This document shows, in pieces, positions 63,971-64,000 of a DNA stretch of 64,000 bases. This DNA comes from Aureimonas psammosilenae (GTDB taxonomy: Bacteria > Pseudomonadota > Alphaproteobacteria > Rhizobiales > Rhizobiaceae): the NCBI RefSeq assembly GCF_009176975.1, contig NZ_WEZG01000002.1, positions 496,001-560,000 on the forward strand. The letters run 5' to 3'. A model generated the notes under the pieces. That model saw only the letters and a list, made by a program, of their open reading frames with translations, had not been told where the DNA came from and searched no databases. The position numbers and the translations under genes were made by a program. Each line of letters begins with the position of its first letter. The first letter of the stretch is position 1.

Positions 63971-64000
63971 ATGATCGACCTTCAGTTTCCCGATGGCTCC
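63971..64000 (+). CDS. thrS: Threonyl-tRNA synthetase, N-terminal fragment (cut by the window)
   Basis: Only ten codons are visible (MIDLQFPDGS), matching the start of the TGS domain of ThrRS. In rhizobia thrS follows yidD, which supports the call. The 5' leader has an imperfect hairpin (CTTACCCGC ... GCGGGGGTGAG near 63926-63953) that could be involved in control; AAAAAGGAC serves as RBS. Confidence 0.7.
   Translation, partial: MIDLQFPDGS

Overview
The window is a gene-dense chromosomal segment of high G+C from an alphaproteobacterium of the Hyphomicrobiales (Rhizobiales). This rests on gene content and order: pcm-like/tolC/popZ/valS, exoR, dgt/argS/SPOR/nagZ/tatABC/serS/surE/pcm/nlpD/yajC/secDF, tig/clpP/clpX/lon/hup, and metC/aapJQMP. 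An Aurantimonas- or Aureimonas-like lineage is a guess; no phage, transposon, CRISPR array or rRNA was seen.

Layout. 1-2.3 kb: small hypothetical and membrane proteins, tRNA-Asn and tRNA-Cys, a lipoprotein, a receiver-only response regulator and a DUF1127 gene. 2.5-8.8 kb: a PIMT-like methyltransferase, TolC-type outer-membrane factor, PopZ and ValRS. 9-10 kb: the periplasmic regulator ExoR. 10-27.6 kb: xthA and erpA facing dgt, then argS, SPOR protein, nagZ, tatABC, serS, surE, pcm and an NlpD-like lipoprotein, a DUF815 ATPase, and yajC-secDF. The scpA/scpB pair usually found between nagZ and tatA is absent. 27.6-32 kb: homologues of the mitochondrial complex I assembly factors NDUFAF3 and NDUFAF6 directly after secDF, a DUF4153 membrane protein and trmFO. 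32-32.7 kb: a second DUF1127 gene followed by four hairpins with CCUCC-type loops that resemble the 'cuckoo' sRNA family. 32.7-40.4 kb: tRNA-Leu, trigger factor, ClpP, ClpX, Lon and HU, most separated by clear intrinsic terminators, then tRNA-Glu. 40.4-45.3 kb: an M15/DUF882 lipoprotein, glyoxalase I, a double cold-shock protein, DUF192, two small unknown proteins, tRNA-Pro, an NDUFS4 homologue, tRNA-Arg and DUF2934. 45.4-51.4 kb: metC diverging from the aapJQMP amino-acid ABC transporter. 51.4-61.3 kb: a proline-rich OmpA protein, an FAD monooxygenase, an NDUFS6-like zinc protein, an alpha/beta hydrolase, cysE, DUF3126, a BTLCP peptidase, tandem PilZ, rhomboid, CBS and patatin proteins. 61.3-64 kb: folE-hisI (overlapping), an IscU/NifU-like scaffold, an MNT/HEPN toxin-antitoxin pair, yidD and the first codons of thrS.

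Together these are mainly housekeeping functions: envelope biogenesis and export (TolC, Tat, Sec, YidD, SPOR, NlpD, NagZ), protein quality control (Tig, ClpXP, Lon), translation (four synthetase genes, seven tRNAs, TrmFO) and respiration-linked proteins. The least ordinary signals are the hairpin cluster after the second DUF1127 gene, the MNT/HEPN pair between the scaffold gene and yidD, the missing scpAB, and the secDF/NDUFAF3/NDUFAF6 linkage. All family calls come from reading the translated sequence; no database search was run.
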